Counted from the first letter of the stretch, positions 6,585-16,247 are shown. The stretch: DNA of 59,813 nucleotides from Streptomyces sp. SID8352 (GCF_009862265.1 NZ_WWGX01000072.1:1-59813); one strand, 5' to 3'. Numbers and translations are program-made. The notes: generated from the letters alone by a model not told the origin.

Positions 6585-8819
6585 ATGGCGCCACGGACGA
6601 ACGCCGGGGATCATCCGGAATATCTCGGGGAGCATCCGCGGTACATCGGCCACTACCGGCTGGACTCCTGTCTCGGCTCCGGCGGCATGGGCGTCGTGCA
6701 CGTGGCGCGGAGCGCCTCCGGGATGAAGCTCGCGGTGAAGGTCGTCCACGCGCGCTACGCCGAGGACCCCGAGTTCCGGGGCCGTTTCCGGCAGGAGGTG
6801 GCCGCCGCGCGACGGGTGAGCGGCGCCTTCACGGCACCCGTCGTCGACGCCGACCCCGAGGCCGAACGCCCCTGGATGGCCACGCTGTTCATCCCGGGTC
6901 CGACCCTCGCCGACCGGGTGAAGCGGAACGGGCCCATGGACGCGGCCCGGTTGCGGCGGCTGATGGCCGGCCTGGCGGAGGCGCTGCGCGACATCCACCG
7001 GGTGGGGGTGGTGCACCGGGACCTCAAGCCGAGCAACGTGCTGCTCGCCGAGGACGGGCCGAAAGTCATCGACTTCGGCATCTCCCGGCCCACCGACAGC
7101 GAACTGCGCACCGAGACCGGCAAGTTGATCGGCACCCCGCCGTTCATGGCGCCCGAGCAGTTCCGCCGTCCGCGCCAGGTGGGCCCGGCGGCCGACGTGT
7201 TCGCGCTGGGTTCGCTGATGGTGCACGCGGCGACCGGGCGCGGTCCCTTCGACTCCGACAGCCACTACGTCGTCGCCTACCAGGTGGTCCACGACGAGCC
7301 CGATCTGACCGGGCTGCCGGAGGCGCTGGCGCCGCTGGTGCTGCGCTGCCTCGCCAAGGACCCGGACGAACGGCCCACCCCGGACGAGTTGATGCGCGAA
7401 CTGCGCGGGGAGGCCGCGTCGTACGACACCCAGACGTTCGTCCCGGCGCCGCGGGACCCGGGCCGGGGCGACGGGACCGGATCCGGGGACGTCTCGGCCT
7501 GGGGCTGGGCCGGGGCGGAGGAGCCGGAGCCCGGCGGGGGCGTTCCGGGGCCCGGCGCATCCGCCGGGGGCGGGGGCGGGGAGGGTTCCGGCGCCGCGTC
7601 CGGCGGCCGGGCCGGTGCCGGGCGACCCGTGCGGCGGATCGGCCGGCGCACCGCCCTGGTCGCGGGCGGGCTCTGCCTGGCCGTGCTCGGCGGGCTCGCC
7701 TCGCTGGCGCTGCTCGGCGCTCCGGGGAAGCCGCCCGGCCACACCGCGGCCACGCAGACCGCGCCCGCCCGGTTCGGCACCTGGCGGACCGCCCCCACCG
7801 CCGAGGGCGGCATGCCGCACTGCTCCTACGGCACCGGACGGCTGCTGTGCGCCCGCGCGGGAGAGGTCTTCGCGCTCGACCCGGCCGACGGCTCGGTGCT
7901 GTGGCGGCACGACGTGGAGCCGTCGGAGCCGAGCCGGGCGCCGGTCGCCGCGGGCGGCCTGGTGCACCCCTCCATCGACCGCATCGGCGCCCTGGAGGCC
8001 CTCGACCCGGTCACCGGCGAGACGGCGTGGCGGCACGAGGCGCCGGAGTTCGGCGGACTGCGCGGCGCGGGCGGCACCCTGCTGCTCACCGGCGCCGACG
8101 GCAGGGTCACCGGCATCGACGGCTCCTCGGGCGGGACCCGCTGGTCGGGCCGGGTCCCCGGGCAGGCCGTGCCGTACTTCTCCTCGTTCCCCGGCGACCC
8201 GGTGGCGTACGCGACGAGCATGCCGGGCGGCGGTACGCGGACCCGGGTCACCGCGATGGACCCGGCGACGGGCACCGTGCGCTGGAAGGCCGATCTGGAC
8301 GGCGCCCTGACCCCCGTCGGCTCGGCCGGCGGCTCCGTGTACTTCCTGGCCGGGGACGCGGTGTACGGGGACGCCGGGGCCGTGCTCCGCTACACCCCGG
8401 GCGACGGCTCCCTGCGCCGGACGGTGCTGGCCTCACCGGTCGCGCAGGCGCAGGCGACGGTGCGCGGGACCACCGTGTACCTGATGGGCGTGGGCGGCTC
8501 GCTGGTCGCCGTCGACCCGGCGGCGGGCACCGAGCGGTGGCGGCTGGAGACGGGGATGAGCCGGGGCTCGGCGCCCGTCTCCGACGGACGGCACGTGTAC
8601 GTCACCGCGCCCGACGGGCGGCTCCTCGGCGTCGACGCGCGCACCGGGCGGCTGCTCGGGCAGACCCCGCCCCGGCTGGGTGCCGGGGCCGACCGGGTGC
8701 CCGCCTCGCTCCCGGCACCGGTGGTCGCGGGCGGTCGCGTCTACGCGGGCGCGCCCGACGGCTCGGTCTTCGGGGTGGACGGCAGGGACCCGGGCGCCTG
8801 GCAGCGCACCGGGTCCTGA
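6585..8819 (+). CDS. membrane Ser/Thr protein kinase with C-terminal PQQ-type beta-propeller
   Basis: The protein is 744 aa. The kinase domain spans residues ~20-280: glycine loop LGSGGMGVV, ATP-site Lys in LAVKVVH, catalytic loop VVHRDLKPSNVLL, KVIDFGIS and PFMAPEQ. A Gly/Pro-rich linker and one membrane segment (TALVAGGLCLAVLGGLASLALL, about 353-378) lead to an extracellular region of repeated blades such as VFALDPADGSVLW and VVAVDPAAGTERW-like units, the PQQ/PQQ_2 propeller pattern. This is the AfsK-like layout, in which the propeller senses an extracellular signal. A -10-like TAGGCT is at 6539-6544. The substrates cannot be told from the sequence. Confidence 0.93.
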   Translation: MAPRTNAGDHPEYLGEHPRYIGHYRLDSCLGSGGMGVVHVARSASGMKLAVKVVHARYAEDPEFRGRFRQEVAAARRVSGAFTAPVVDADPEAERPWMATLFIPGPTLADRVKRNGPMDAARLRRLMAGLAEALRDIHRVGVVHRDLKPSNVLLAEDGPKVIDFGISRPTDSELRTETGKLIGTPPFMAPEQFRRPRQVGPAADVFALGSLMVHAATGRGPFDSDSHYVVAYQVVHDEPDLTGLPEALAPLVLRCLAKDPDERPTPDELMRELRGEAASYDTQTFVPAPRDPGRGDGTGSGDVSAWGWAGAEEPEPGGGVPGPGASAGGGGGEGSGAASGGRAGAGRPVRRIGRRTALVAGGLCLAVLGGLASLALLGAPGKPPGHTAATQTAPARFGTWRTAPTAEGGMPHCSYGTGRLLCARAGEVFALDPADGSVLWRHDVEPSEPSRAPVAAGGLVHPSIDRIGALEALDPVTGETAWRHEAPEFGGLRGAGGTLLLTGADGRVTGIDGSSGGTRWSGRVPGQAVPYFSSFPGDPVAYATSMPGGGTRTRVTAMDPATGTVRWKADLDGALTPVGSAGGSVYFLAGDAVYGDAGAVLRYTPGDGSLRRTVLASPVAQAQATVRGTTVYLMGVGGSLVAVDPAAGTERWRLETGMSRGSAPVSDGRHVYVTAPDGRLLGVDARTGRLLGQTPPRLGAGADRVPASLPAPVVAGGRVYAGAPDGSVFGVDGRDPGAWQRTGS

Positions 8820-8840
8820 GGGCCCCGCGCGGGCGGGGGG

Positions 8841-8871
8841 CCGCCCGCCGGAACCGGCTCCGGGCGGGCGG
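8841..8871. terminator. bidirectional terminator between kinase and ilvD
   Basis: CCGCCCGCCGGA (8841-8852) and TCCGGGCGGGCGG (8859-8871) form a ~12-bp stem with one bulge and a 6-base loop, between convergent genes. It runs into a GGGCGGC tandem repeat up to 8890. Confidence 0.6.
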
Positions 8872-8890
8872 CGGGCGGCGGGCGGCGGGC

Positions 8891-10744
8891 TCAGCCCAGC
8901 CGGGAGACGTCCCGGACGGCTCCCCGGTCGGCGCTCGTCGCCATCGCGGCGTAGGCCCGCAGGGCGGCCGACACCTTGCGCTCGCGCTGCCTGGGCGCGT
9001 ACACGCCGTTCAGCGCCTCCTCGCGGCGGGCCAGCTCGGCGTCGTCGACCAGCAGCTCGACCGAGCGGTTGGGGATGTCGATGCGGATGCGGTCGCCGTT
9101 CTCGACGAGGGCGATGGTGCCGCCCGAGGCCGCCTCCGGCGAGGCGTGGCCCAGGGAAAGGCCCGAGGTGCCGCCGGAGAACCGGCCGTCGGTGATCAGC
9201 GCGCAGACCTTCCCGAGGCCGCGGCTCTTGAGGTAGGAGGTCGGGTAGAGCATCTCCTGCATGCCGGGGCCGCCCCGGGGGCCCTCGTAGCGGATGACGA
9301 CCACGTCGCCCGCCGTGACCTGCTTGGTGAGGATCTTCTCCACCGCCTCCTCCTGGGACTCGCAGACCACCGCGGGGCCCTCGAAGGTCCAGATGGCCTC
9401 GTCGACGCCGGCCGTCTTGACGACGCAGCCGTCGACCGCCAGGTTGCCGCGCAGCACCGCGAGGCCGCCGTCCTTGGAGTAGGCGTGCTCGGCGGAGCGG
9501 ATGCAGCCGCCCTCGGCGTCCTCGTCCAGGGTGTCCCAGCGCTCGGACTGCGAGAACGCCTCGGCGGAGCGGACGCAGCCGGGCGCCGCGTGCCACAGCT
9601 CCACGGCCTCCTCGGAGGGGGAGCCGCCGCGCACGTCCCAGTTCTTCAGCCAGTCGGCCAGCGAGGGGCTGTGCACGGAGTGGACGCCCTCGTGGAGCAG
9701 GCCCGCCCGGTGCAGCTCGCCGAGCAGGGCGGGGATGCCGCCCGCCCGGTGCACGTCCTCCATGTAGTAGGTGCGGTCCTTGCCGACGTTCGGCGCGACC
9801 TTGGCCAGGCACGGCACCCGGCGCGAGAGGGCGTCGATCTGGGTGAGGCCGAAGGGGACACCGCCCTCTTCGGCGGCGGCCAGCAGGTGCAGGATCGTGT
9901 TGGTGGAGCCGCCCATGGCGATGTCCAGGGCCATGGCGTTCTCGAAGGCGTCGATCGTGGCGATGGAGCGCGGCAGGACGGAGTGGTCGTCCTGCTCGTA
10001 GTGGCGGCGGGTCAGCTCCATGACGGTCTCGGCGGCCCGCACGTAGAGCTGCCGGCGCGCGGTGTGGGTGGCCAGGACCGAGCCGTTGCCCGGCAGCGAG
10101 AGGCCGATGGCCTCGGTGAGGCAGTTCATCGAGTTGGCGGTGAACATGCCGGAACAGCTGCCGCAGGTGGGACAGGCGTTCTCCTCGATGCGCTGCACGT
10201 CCGCGTCGGAGACCTTGTCGTTGGCCGCCTCGACCATCGCGTCGACCAGGTCCAGGGTGCGCACCGTGCCGTCGACCAGGGTGGCGCGGCCGGACTCCAT
10301 CGGGCCGCCGGAGACGAAGACCGTCGGGATGTTCAGCCGCAGGGCGGCGTTGAGCATCCCCGGGGTGATCTTGTCGCAGTTGGAGATGCAGATCAGGGCG
10401 TCGGCGCAGTGGGCCTCCACCATGTACTCCACGCTGTCCGCGATCAGGTCGCGGGAGGGCAGCGAGTAGAGCATGCCGCCGTGGCCCATGGCGATGCCGT
10501 CGTCGACGGCGATGGTGTTGAACTCGCGCGGGATGCCCCCGGCCGCCGTGACGGCCTCGCTGACGATCCGGCCGACGGGCGCCAGGTGGGTGTGGCCGGG
10601 CACGAACTCCGTGAAGCTGTTGGCCACGGCGATGACCGGCTTGCGGCCGATGTCCGCGCCGGGTACACCGGAGGCCCGCATGAGGGCACGGGCGCCCGCC
10701 ATGTTGCGGCCGTGGGTGACTGTGCGGGACCTCAGCTCGGGCAT
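8891..10744 (-). CDS. ilvD: dihydroxy-acid dehydratase
   Basis: The 617-aa enzyme dehydrates 2,3-dihydroxy-isovalerate and 2,3-dihydroxy-3-methylvalerate in valine, isoleucine and leucine synthesis. The Fe-S cluster and Mg sites are clear: CISNCDKITPGM near residue 121 and CPTCGSCSGMFTANSMNCL near 192. The C-terminal motif GRFSGGTSGLSLGH is the conserved substrate-binding end. ATG 10744 follows GGAG at a workable distance. Length matches the long form of the family. The gene stands alone, without other ilv genes nearby. Confidence 0.96.
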   Translation of the reverse strand: MPELRSRTVTHGRNMAGARALMRASGVPGADIGRKPVIAVANSFTEFVPGHTHLAPVGRIVSEAVTAAGGIPREFNTIAVDDGIAMGHGGMLYSLPSRDLIADSVEYMVEAHCADALICISNCDKITPGMLNAALRLNIPTVFVSGGPMESGRATLVDGTVRTLDLVDAMVEAANDKVSDADVQRIEENACPTCGSCSGMFTANSMNCLTEAIGLSLPGNGSVLATHTARRQLYVRAAETVMELTRRHYEQDDHSVLPRSIATIDAFENAMALDIAMGGSTNTILHLLAAAEEGGVPFGLTQIDALSRRVPCLAKVAPNVGKDRTYYMEDVHRAGGIPALLGELHRAGLLHEGVHSVHSPSLADWLKNWDVRGGSPSEEAVELWHAAPGCVRSAEAFSQSERWDTLDEDAEGGCIRSAEHAYSKDGGLAVLRGNLAVDGCVVKTAGVDEAIWTFEGPAVVCESQEEAVEKILTKQVTAGDVVVIRYEGPRGGPGMQEMLYPTSYLKSRGLGKVCALITDGRFSGGTSGLSLGHASPEAASGGTIALVENGDRIRIDIPNRSVELLVDDAELARREEALNGVYAPRQRERKVSAALRAYAAMATSADRGAVRDVSRLG

Positions 10745-11029
10745 CGTCGCTCGCTCCTTCGGAGAGTTCCGCCGGGGCTCCGGCTGGAGCGCGCCCGGCA
10801 GTTTTCTGACTGTCGACGAGCGTACGCCGGTCATCCAGCGCTCGGGACGGGGCGTCCGGAATGCGGGACGGGCGTCTCGCCGGGGAGCCCTCGGAGCCCC
10901 CGCCGCACGGCCCCCGGGCGGAGCCGGTGCCCGGACCTCGGCTCCGCCGCCGGGCCACGTCCCGCGGCCCCGTTCCCCACTCCGCCGCGGCGCCCCGACG
11001 CCCCGGCCCCGCCCCCGGCCCCGGCCCCG

Positions 11030-11869
11030 TCAGCCGCGCCGCGCCCTCGCCGCCGCCGCGGCCGACGCCAGGTGCAGCCGGGTGAAGGCCAGCGCCTCGG
11101 CGAGATCGGCCTCGCGTTCGGCGCCGGACATCGCGCGCCGGGTGTTGACCTCGATGACGACATGGCCGTCGAACCCGGCCTGCGCCAGCCGCTCCAGCAG
11201 CTCGGCGCAGGGCTGGGTGCCGCGGCCGGGCACCAGGTGCTCGTCCTTGGCGGAGCCCCGGCCGTCGGCGAGGTGCACGTGTCCCAGCCGGTCGCCCATC
11301 CGGGCGACCATGTCGAGGGCGTCCACACGGGCCGTGGAGGCGTGGCTGAGGTCGATCGTGAAGTGCCGGTAGTCGTGCCGGGTCACGTCCCAGTCGGGGG
11401 CGTAGGCGAGCATCTCGCGGTCCCGGTAGCGCCAGGGGTACATGTTCTCCACGGCGAACCGCACGTCCGTCTCGTCCGCCATCCGCCACACGCCGTCCAC
11501 GAAGTCCCGGGCGTACTGGCGCTGCCAGCGGAAGGGCGGGTGCACCACGACGGTGCCGGCGCCGAGCCGCTCGGCTGCGGCGCGGGCGCGCCGGAGCTTG
11601 GTCCACGGGTCGGTGGACCAGACCCGCTGGGTGATGAGCAGACAGGGCGCGTGCACGGCCAGGACCGGCATCCGGTGGTAGTCGCTGAGCCGTCGCAGCG
11701 CGTCGATGTCCTGGCTCACCGGGTCCGTCCAGACCATGACCTCGACCCCGTCGTAGCCGAGGCGCGCGGCGATCTCGAAGGCCGTCGCCGTCGACTCCGG
11801 ATAGACGGAAGCCGTGGACAGCGCGACCTTCGCGGCGGGGAGGCGGACTACGTCCCTTGGTTCTGCCAC
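11030..11869 (-). CDS. sugar phosphate isomerase/epimerase-like TIM barrel
   Basis: The 279-aa protein belongs to the xylose isomerase-like/AP endonuclease 2 superfamily. Visible are GYDGVEVMVW, VHAPCLL, TVVVHPPFRWQ, FAVENMYPW, FTIDLSHAS and GHVHLADG, with His, Glu and Asp residues placed to bind divalent metals. The substrate is unknown; the family includes sugar epimerases, myo-inosose dehydratases and DNA nucleases. The GTG start at 11869 lies 7 bases behind TAACCT (11882-11877), so the mRNA is probably leaderless. Confidence 0.85.
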   Translation of the reverse strand: MAEPRDVVRLPAAKVALSTASVYPESTATAFEIAARLGYDGVEVMVWTDPVSQDIDALRRLSDYHRMPVLAVHAPCLLITQRVWSTDPWTKLRRARAAAERLGAGTVVVHPPFRWQRQYARDFVDGVWRMADETDVRFAVENMYPWRYRDREMLAYAPDWDVTRHDYRHFTIDLSHASTARVDALDMVARMGDRLGHVHLADGRGSAKDEHLVPGRGTQPCAELLERLAQAGFDGHVVIEVNTRRAMSGAEREADLAEALAFTRLHLASAAAAARARRG

Positions 11870-12361
11870 GGGGGCCAGGTTACGGGGTGGGCCGGGGGAG
11901 GCGCGGGGTCGCGCCGGGCGGCTGTGGCGAGCGCCACGGGGGCACCGGGCCCGGGACCCGGCGGGCTCCGCGACCGCCCGCGCGTCCGCCCGGCCGGGGG
12001 ACCGGTGGCCGCGCGGCCCCGTTCACGCCTCCGCCGGGGCGGGCTTGGCAGGACGCGGCGGGTCTCGGTGGGCTTCGGCGGGTCTCGGTGGGTCTCGGTG
12101 GGTTCCGGCGGGGCGCGCGGTCGCCGGGCACGGCCGGTCCGCCCGGGGCCCGGCGGATGCGCGGGTCTCCGTGCGTCCGCCCCGGCCGTTCCGGGGGAGG
12201 GGCACGGCCCGTCCGCGTGCGCCCGCGCCCGGCGGGTGCGGGCGCCGTCCGGGCACGTCCGTCGCGCGACCGGCGGGGTTCCCGGCCGCCCGTGGCGCGC
12301 CCCCGCCCCGGGGCCGGGAGCCGTGAGGGGAACCGGGAGCCGTCAGGGGAGCCGGAGGCCG
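11870..12361. other. 492-bp gap without a recognised gene
   Basis: The stretch lies between the stop of the Ppx-like gene and the start of the isomerase-like gene on the same strand. It contains the TAACCT promoter box of the latter and a 10-bp tandem repeat at 12061-12110. The remaining sequence is G+C-rich with no frame showing a known motif. Confidence 0.6.
12061..12110. repeat. 10-bp tandem repeat, five units
   Basis: Five consecutive 10-mers follow the pattern GGTCTCGGTG/GGCTTCGGCG, and the preceding 10 bases also fit loosely. The period is close to one helical turn. No gene is affected. Confidence 0.8.
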
Positions 12362-13294
12362 TCAGCCCCGGCCCATCTGGTCCAGGCGCCGCAGGATCAC
12401 GCCCTCCCGCAGCGCCCAGGGACATATCTCCAGGCTCTCCACGCGGAACAGCTCCATCGCCGCCTCGGCCACCAGCGCCCCGGCCACCAGCTGGCCCCCG
12501 CGGCCGTCCGAGACGCCGGGCAGCTCGGTGCGCTCGGCGGCGGTCATCGCGGCGAGCCGGGGCACCCACGGCTCCAGGGAGGCCCGCTTCAGCTCCCGCT
12601 GCACATACAGGCCGTCGGCGGAGCGGGCGGCTCCGGCGAGCCGGGCGAGCAGCTTGAACGTCTTGGAGGTGGCGACCACGTGGTCGGGGGTGCCGAGGCG
12701 GCTGAACTCCCCCACCGTGCGGGCGATCTCGGTACGGACGTGGCGGCGCAGCGCCCGGACGTCGTCGGGGGCGGGCGGGTCGCCGGGCAGCCGGGCGGCG
12801 GTCAGCCGGCCCGCGCCCAGCGGCAGCGAGACGGCTGCGTCGGGCTCCTCGTCGATGCCGCAGGCGATCTCCAGGGAGCCGCCGCCGATGTCGAGGACCA
12901 GCAGGCGCCCGGCGGACCAGCCGAACCAGCGGCGGGCGGCGAGGAAGGTCAGCCGGGCCTCGTCCTCGCCGCTGAGGACGGCCAGCTCGACGCCGGTCTC
13001 CTCGCGCACGCGGGCGAGCACCTCGTCGGCGTTGCGGGCCTCGCGGACGGCGGAGGTCGCGAACGGCAGCAGGTCCTCGACGCCCTGGTCCTCGGCGGCC
13101 CGGAGCGCCTCGTGGACGACCGCGACGAGGCGGTCGACCCCCTCGGGACCGACCGCCCCGTCCGCGTCGAGGAGCTGGGCCAGCCGCAGATCCGCCTTGT
13201 GCGAGTGCGCGGGCAGCGGGGGCGCGCCGTGGTGGGCGTCCACCACCAGCAGATGCACCGTGTTCGATCCCACGTCGAGGACACCGAGTCTCAT
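12362..13294 (-). CDS. Ppx/GppA phosphatase family protein
   Basis: The product is 310 aa with an ASKHA fold. Motifs are LGVLDVGSNTVHLLVVD at the N-terminus and LLVLDIGGGSLEIACG near residue 130, which bind the phosphates. Families with this sequence are exopolyphosphatases or (p)ppGpp phosphohydrolases; actinobacterial members are usually called Ppx. At ~310 aa it is the short form lacking the C-terminal HD-like domain of E. coli Ppx. ATG 13294 is preferred over an upstream start because the fold begins there. It is divergent from the Cys-rich gene, with 73 bp between. Confidence 0.9.
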   Translation of the reverse strand: MRLGVLDVGSNTVHLLVVDAHHGAPPLPAHSHKADLRLAQLLDADGAVGPEGVDRLVAVVHEALRAAEDQGVEDLLPFATSAVREARNADEVLARVREETGVELAVLSGEDEARLTFLAARRWFGWSAGRLLVLDIGGGSLEIACGIDEEPDAAVSLPLGAGRLTAARLPGDPPAPDDVRALRRHVRTEIARTVGEFSRLGTPDHVVATSKTFKLLARLAGAARSADGLYVQRELKRASLEPWVPRLAAMTAAERTELPGVSDGRGGQLVAGALVAEAAMELFRVESLEICPWALREGVILRRLDQMGRG

Positions 13295-13367
13295 GGAGGG
13301 AAACGCTACTGCGGCCCGGGGGTGCGGACGGTGCCGTCCCGCGATGCGGGCCACTTACCCTGGTCCC

Positions 13368-14225
13368 GTGCCAAAGACGAAAAAGGCGAAGGACGAGAAG
13401 TCGCCCAAGAAGGACAAGATGAGCATCAGGGTCGGCCCGCCGGTTCCGGACGCGGCTCCTTCGGCGGACGACGAGAAGGGCCTCGACTTCGCGCGCGCGT
13501 GGGTCGAGTTCCCCGATCCGGCCGACGAGGAGCAGGTGTTCCGCTGCGACCTGACCTGGCTGACCTCGCGCTGGAGCTGCGTCTTCGGCAGCGGCTGCCA
13601 GGGCATCCGGGCGGGCCGCGCCGACGACGGCTGCTGCACCCTGGGCGCCCACTTCTCCGACGAGGAGGACGAGCGGAGGGTCGCCGGGCATGTGGCGAGG
13701 CTCACGCCGGACATCTGGCAGCACCACGCCGAGGGCACCCGGGACGGCTGGGTCTCCGAGGACGAGGACGGCTCCCGTCAGACCCGTCCCTTCGAGGGCT
13801 CGTGCGTCTTCCAGAACCGTCCCGGCTTCGCCGGCGGCGCGGGCTGCTCGCTGCACATCCTGGCGCTGCGGGAGGGCCGGGAGCCGCTGGAGACCAAGCC
13901 GGACGTGTGCTGGCAGCTCCCGGTGCGGCGGACGTACGAATGGATCGACCGGCCCGACGACACCCGGGTGCTCCAGGTGTCGATCGGCGAGTACGACCGG
14001 CGCGGCTGGGGCCCGGGCGGCCACGACCTGCACTGGTGGTGCACCTCGGCGGCCTCGGCGCACGGCGCGGGCGATCCGGTCTACGTCTCGTACCGGCCGG
14101 AGCTGATCGAGCTGATGGGCGCCGCCGGCTACGACCGGCTGGTGGAGCTGTGCGAGCGGCGGCTCGCCTCCGCGCTCCCCCTGGTCGCCCCGCACCCGGC
14201 GGACCCGCCGGCCGCGGGGGCGTAG
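13368..14225 (+). CDS. conserved Cys-rich hypothetical protein
   Basis: The 285-aa protein starts with a Lys-rich tail (PKTKKAKDEKSPKKDKM). It then has conserved-looking cysteine groups: FRCDLTW, CVFGSGCQG, GCCTLGAHF, SCVFQNR, GCSLHILAL and WWCTS. These could bind a metal or Fe-S cluster, loosely resembling the YkgJ/DUF3109 type, but I cannot assign it firmly. The GTG at 13368 lies 6 bases behind TACCCT (13356-13361), which points to a leaderless mRNA and fixes the start. Confidence 0.8.
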   Translation: MPKTKKAKDEKSPKKDKMSIRVGPPVPDAAPSADDEKGLDFARAWVEFPDPADEEQVFRCDLTWLTSRWSCVFGSGCQGIRAGRADDGCCTLGAHFSDEEDERRVAGHVARLTPDIWQHHAEGTRDGWVSEDEDGSRQTRPFEGSCVFQNRPGFAGGAGCSLHILALREGREPLETKPDVCWQLPVRRTYEWIDRPDDTRVLQVSIGEYDRRGWGPGGHDLHWWCTSAASAHGAGDPVYVSYRPELIELMGAAGYDRLVELCERRLASALPLVAPHPADPPAAGA

Positions 14226-14396
14226 GCGGGCCCGGAACGGAACCAGGTGCCGAGCCCCGGCCGGGCCTTGGCCGGGTCCAGGACCAGGACCAGGACCGGA
14301 GCCCGGGCCAGGACCGGAGCCGAGCCACTGGCCCGCGACCAGGGCCAGGGAGCAGGGGGCCGGGAAACAGGGCCAGGCAGCAGGCAGGGCCAGGAA

Positions 14397-14435
14397 GGCG
14401 GAGGGGCCCGGGACCGGGACCGAGGGGCCTCCGCC
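14397..14435. terminator. terminator-like stem between convergent genes
   Basis: GGCGGAGG (14397-14404) pairs with CCTCCGCC (14428-14435). It sits between the Cys-rich gene and the sigma-like membrane protein gene. Upstream, around 14278-14297, CCAGGA is repeated in tandem three times. Confidence 0.5.
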
Positions 14436-14444
14436 CCGCGCGGT

Positions 14445-16247
14445 TCAGCCCCTCCGGCCCGCCGCCCCGCGCGCCTGCGCGCCCGCCGGGTCCGGGCCGT
14501 CGCCGCCCTCGCCGTCCGGGGGCGGCGGGGTGCTCTCCGGGCCGTCCGTCGGGGACGGCTCCGCGCTCGTCGGGCCGGGGTCCGGCGGGGTGGACGACGG
14601 CTCCGCGGTGGGCGTCGGCCCCGGCGGCGCGGACGCCGAGGGCGTGGGCCCCGGACCGGGCGCCGACGGACGCGGTGACGCCCCGGGCCGCCCCGGGCCC
14701 GGCGCCGGACGGCCCGGCCCCGGCACGCGGCCGTGCCCGTCGATGGAGACCACGGCGCCCGCGGGCGAGACGGCGACCTTGGCCCCCCAGTGCCCGGTGG
14801 GCTCGCGCAGATGGTCGACGTGCACCCGGACCGTCACCCGCCCGCCCGGCCGCAGGACGCCCGAGGAGCGGTTCGGGTAGAGCCAGGGGGCGGAGGTGGA
14901 GACCGACCAGCGCACCGGGGCCTCGCCGGACGCGGTCAGGGTGATGAGCGTGGTGTCGCCGTCGCTGCCCGCCGCGACCTCCAGCCGTCCGGTGCCCTTC
15001 TCCCCGGCGCCGCTGACGCTGACGACCGCCACCGAGACCCCGGCCGCGTCGCCCCCGCCCGGGCGTCCGCCGGGCCGGGTGGCGGTGGCGTCGGCGAGGC
15101 CGTGACCGCCCGCCGGGCCGCCGCCGTGCCCGTGGGGCTCGCCCGCCACGGCCGCGCGGCCGCCCTCGGCCTCCCCTACCGGGGTGCCCCGGTAGGCCGC
15201 CCACAGGGTCAGGACCGGGGCGGCGACCACGGTGGCGACGACGGTCGTGGTGACCGCCCGCGCGCGCAGCCGGTCCCGGCGGGCGGCGCGGTCCTTGGCG
15301 TCCATCGGGAAGCCGCGCCGGTCGAAGCGCGGAGCGGCGCCCCGCGCGCGCCGGAGGTGCGCCATCGCCAGGAGCAGCGCCGCGCGGGGCGCCGGGAGCA
15401 CCGGCAGTTCGGCCGGGCTGACGCTGGTGCCGGGCCACCGGCCGGGGATGGCGCGCGCGGCGGCGCCGCGGCAGCGGGGGCAGTCGTCGACGTGCCGGAC
15501 CAGCTCGCGGCGGAGGCCGGCGCAGAGCGCCGCCCGGTCCTCGCCGGTGAGGCGGGCGACACCGGGGCAGCCGCCGGTCTCGACGACGGCGAGGGCGGCG
15601 CGGGTGCGCTCGACCTCGCAGGCGGCGGAGGCCAGCAGCTCCCGGGTGGCGGCCGGGTCCCGGCCGAGGACGGCGGCGACCTCGTGGGCGGCGAGCCGGT
15701 GGCGCACGGCCAGTTCGAGGGCCTCGCGCTGCTCCGGGCCGATGCCGGCCGCCTCCGGCCAGGCCAGCCGGTCCAGTTCGCGACGGCGCCGGTCCCGCTC
15801 CTCGGCGGAGGGCGGCCGGGGCGCGGGCACGGCGGCGGGCCGCCCGGCGGAGCGGCGCTCGCGTCCGGGCCGGGCGGGCCCGTCGGCCGAGGGACCACGT
15901 CCCGGCGCGGGCGGACGGCGCAGGCACGCCCAGCGGGCCAGCGCGTACAGCCAGGCCCGGTGGTCGGCTACGGACTCCGGGACGCGGTGCCCCCGGCGCT
16001 CCACGAGGGCGAGGACGTCGCCCAGGGCGGCGGTGGCGTCGTCGTGGTCGCCCAGCACGGACAGGCAGTAGGTGAACAGGCCGTCCAGGTACGCCTCGTA
16101 GCGCGCGGGCGGTCGCTGCGCGAGGGTGCGTGCGGCGGTTCGGTCACGCGCTTCCCCGTGCGCCCGGTGTGCGCCGGTCGTGCTCTCCGGACTGCTCCTC
16201 ATCACCCGGTGACCGTAGGGGTCCATGGGTGGCGTGAACTGGCGCAT
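14445..16247 (-). CDS. membrane protein joining sigma-factor-like, zinc-finger and BACON-like parts
   Basis: A 600-aa protein. Residues ~45-115 look like sigma region 2 of an ECF factor (ARYEAYLDGLFTYCLSVLGDHDDA and DHRAWLYALARWACLRR). Residues ~180-250 resemble region 4 (EQREALELAVRHRLAAHEVAAVLG). An anti-sigma-type zinc motif follows (LVRHVDDCPRCRG). Next is one membrane segment (TTTVVATVVAAPVLTLWAAY) and an extracellular Ig-like domain with the BACON signature (APVRWSVSTSAPWLYPNRSSG). The tail is Pro/Ser/Thr-rich. It may regulate gene expression from the membrane or be a derived sensor; no function is known to me. The start at 16247 is uncertain (downstream ATGs exist). Confidence 0.75.
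   Translation of the reverse strand: MRQFTPPMDPYGHRVMRSSPESTTGAHRAHGEARDRTAARTLAQRPPARYEAYLDGLFTYCLSVLGDHDDATAALGDVLALVERRGHRVPESVADHRAWLYALARWACLRRPPAPGRGPSADGPARPGRERRSAGRPAAVPAPRPPSAEERDRRRRELDRLAWPEAAGIGPEQREALELAVRHRLAAHEVAAVLGRDPAATRELLASAACEVERTRAALAVVETGGCPGVARLTGEDRAALCAGLRRELVRHVDDCPRCRGAAARAIPGRWPGTSVSPAELPVLPAPRAALLLAMAHLRRARGAAPRFDRRGFPMDAKDRAARRDRLRARAVTTTVVATVVAAPVLTLWAAYRGTPVGEAEGGRAAVAGEPHGHGGGPAGGHGLADATATRPGGRPGGGDAAGVSVAVVSVSGAGEKGTGRLEVAAGSDGDTTLITLTASGEAPVRWSVSTSAPWLYPNRSSGVLRPGGRVTVRVHVDHLREPTGHWGAKVAVSPAGAVVSIDGHGRVPGPGRPAPGPGRPGASPRPSAPGPGPTPSASAPPGPTPTAEPSSTPPDPGPTSAEPSPTDGPESTPPPPDGEGGDGPDPAGAQARGAAGRRG

Noticed and set aside
6527..14944. Very long open frames (up to 2805 codons) across several known genes
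   Set aside because: Artefact of high G+C: stop codons are rare in shadow frames. The translations are Arg/Pro/Gly/Ala-rich without domains and overlap clear genes.
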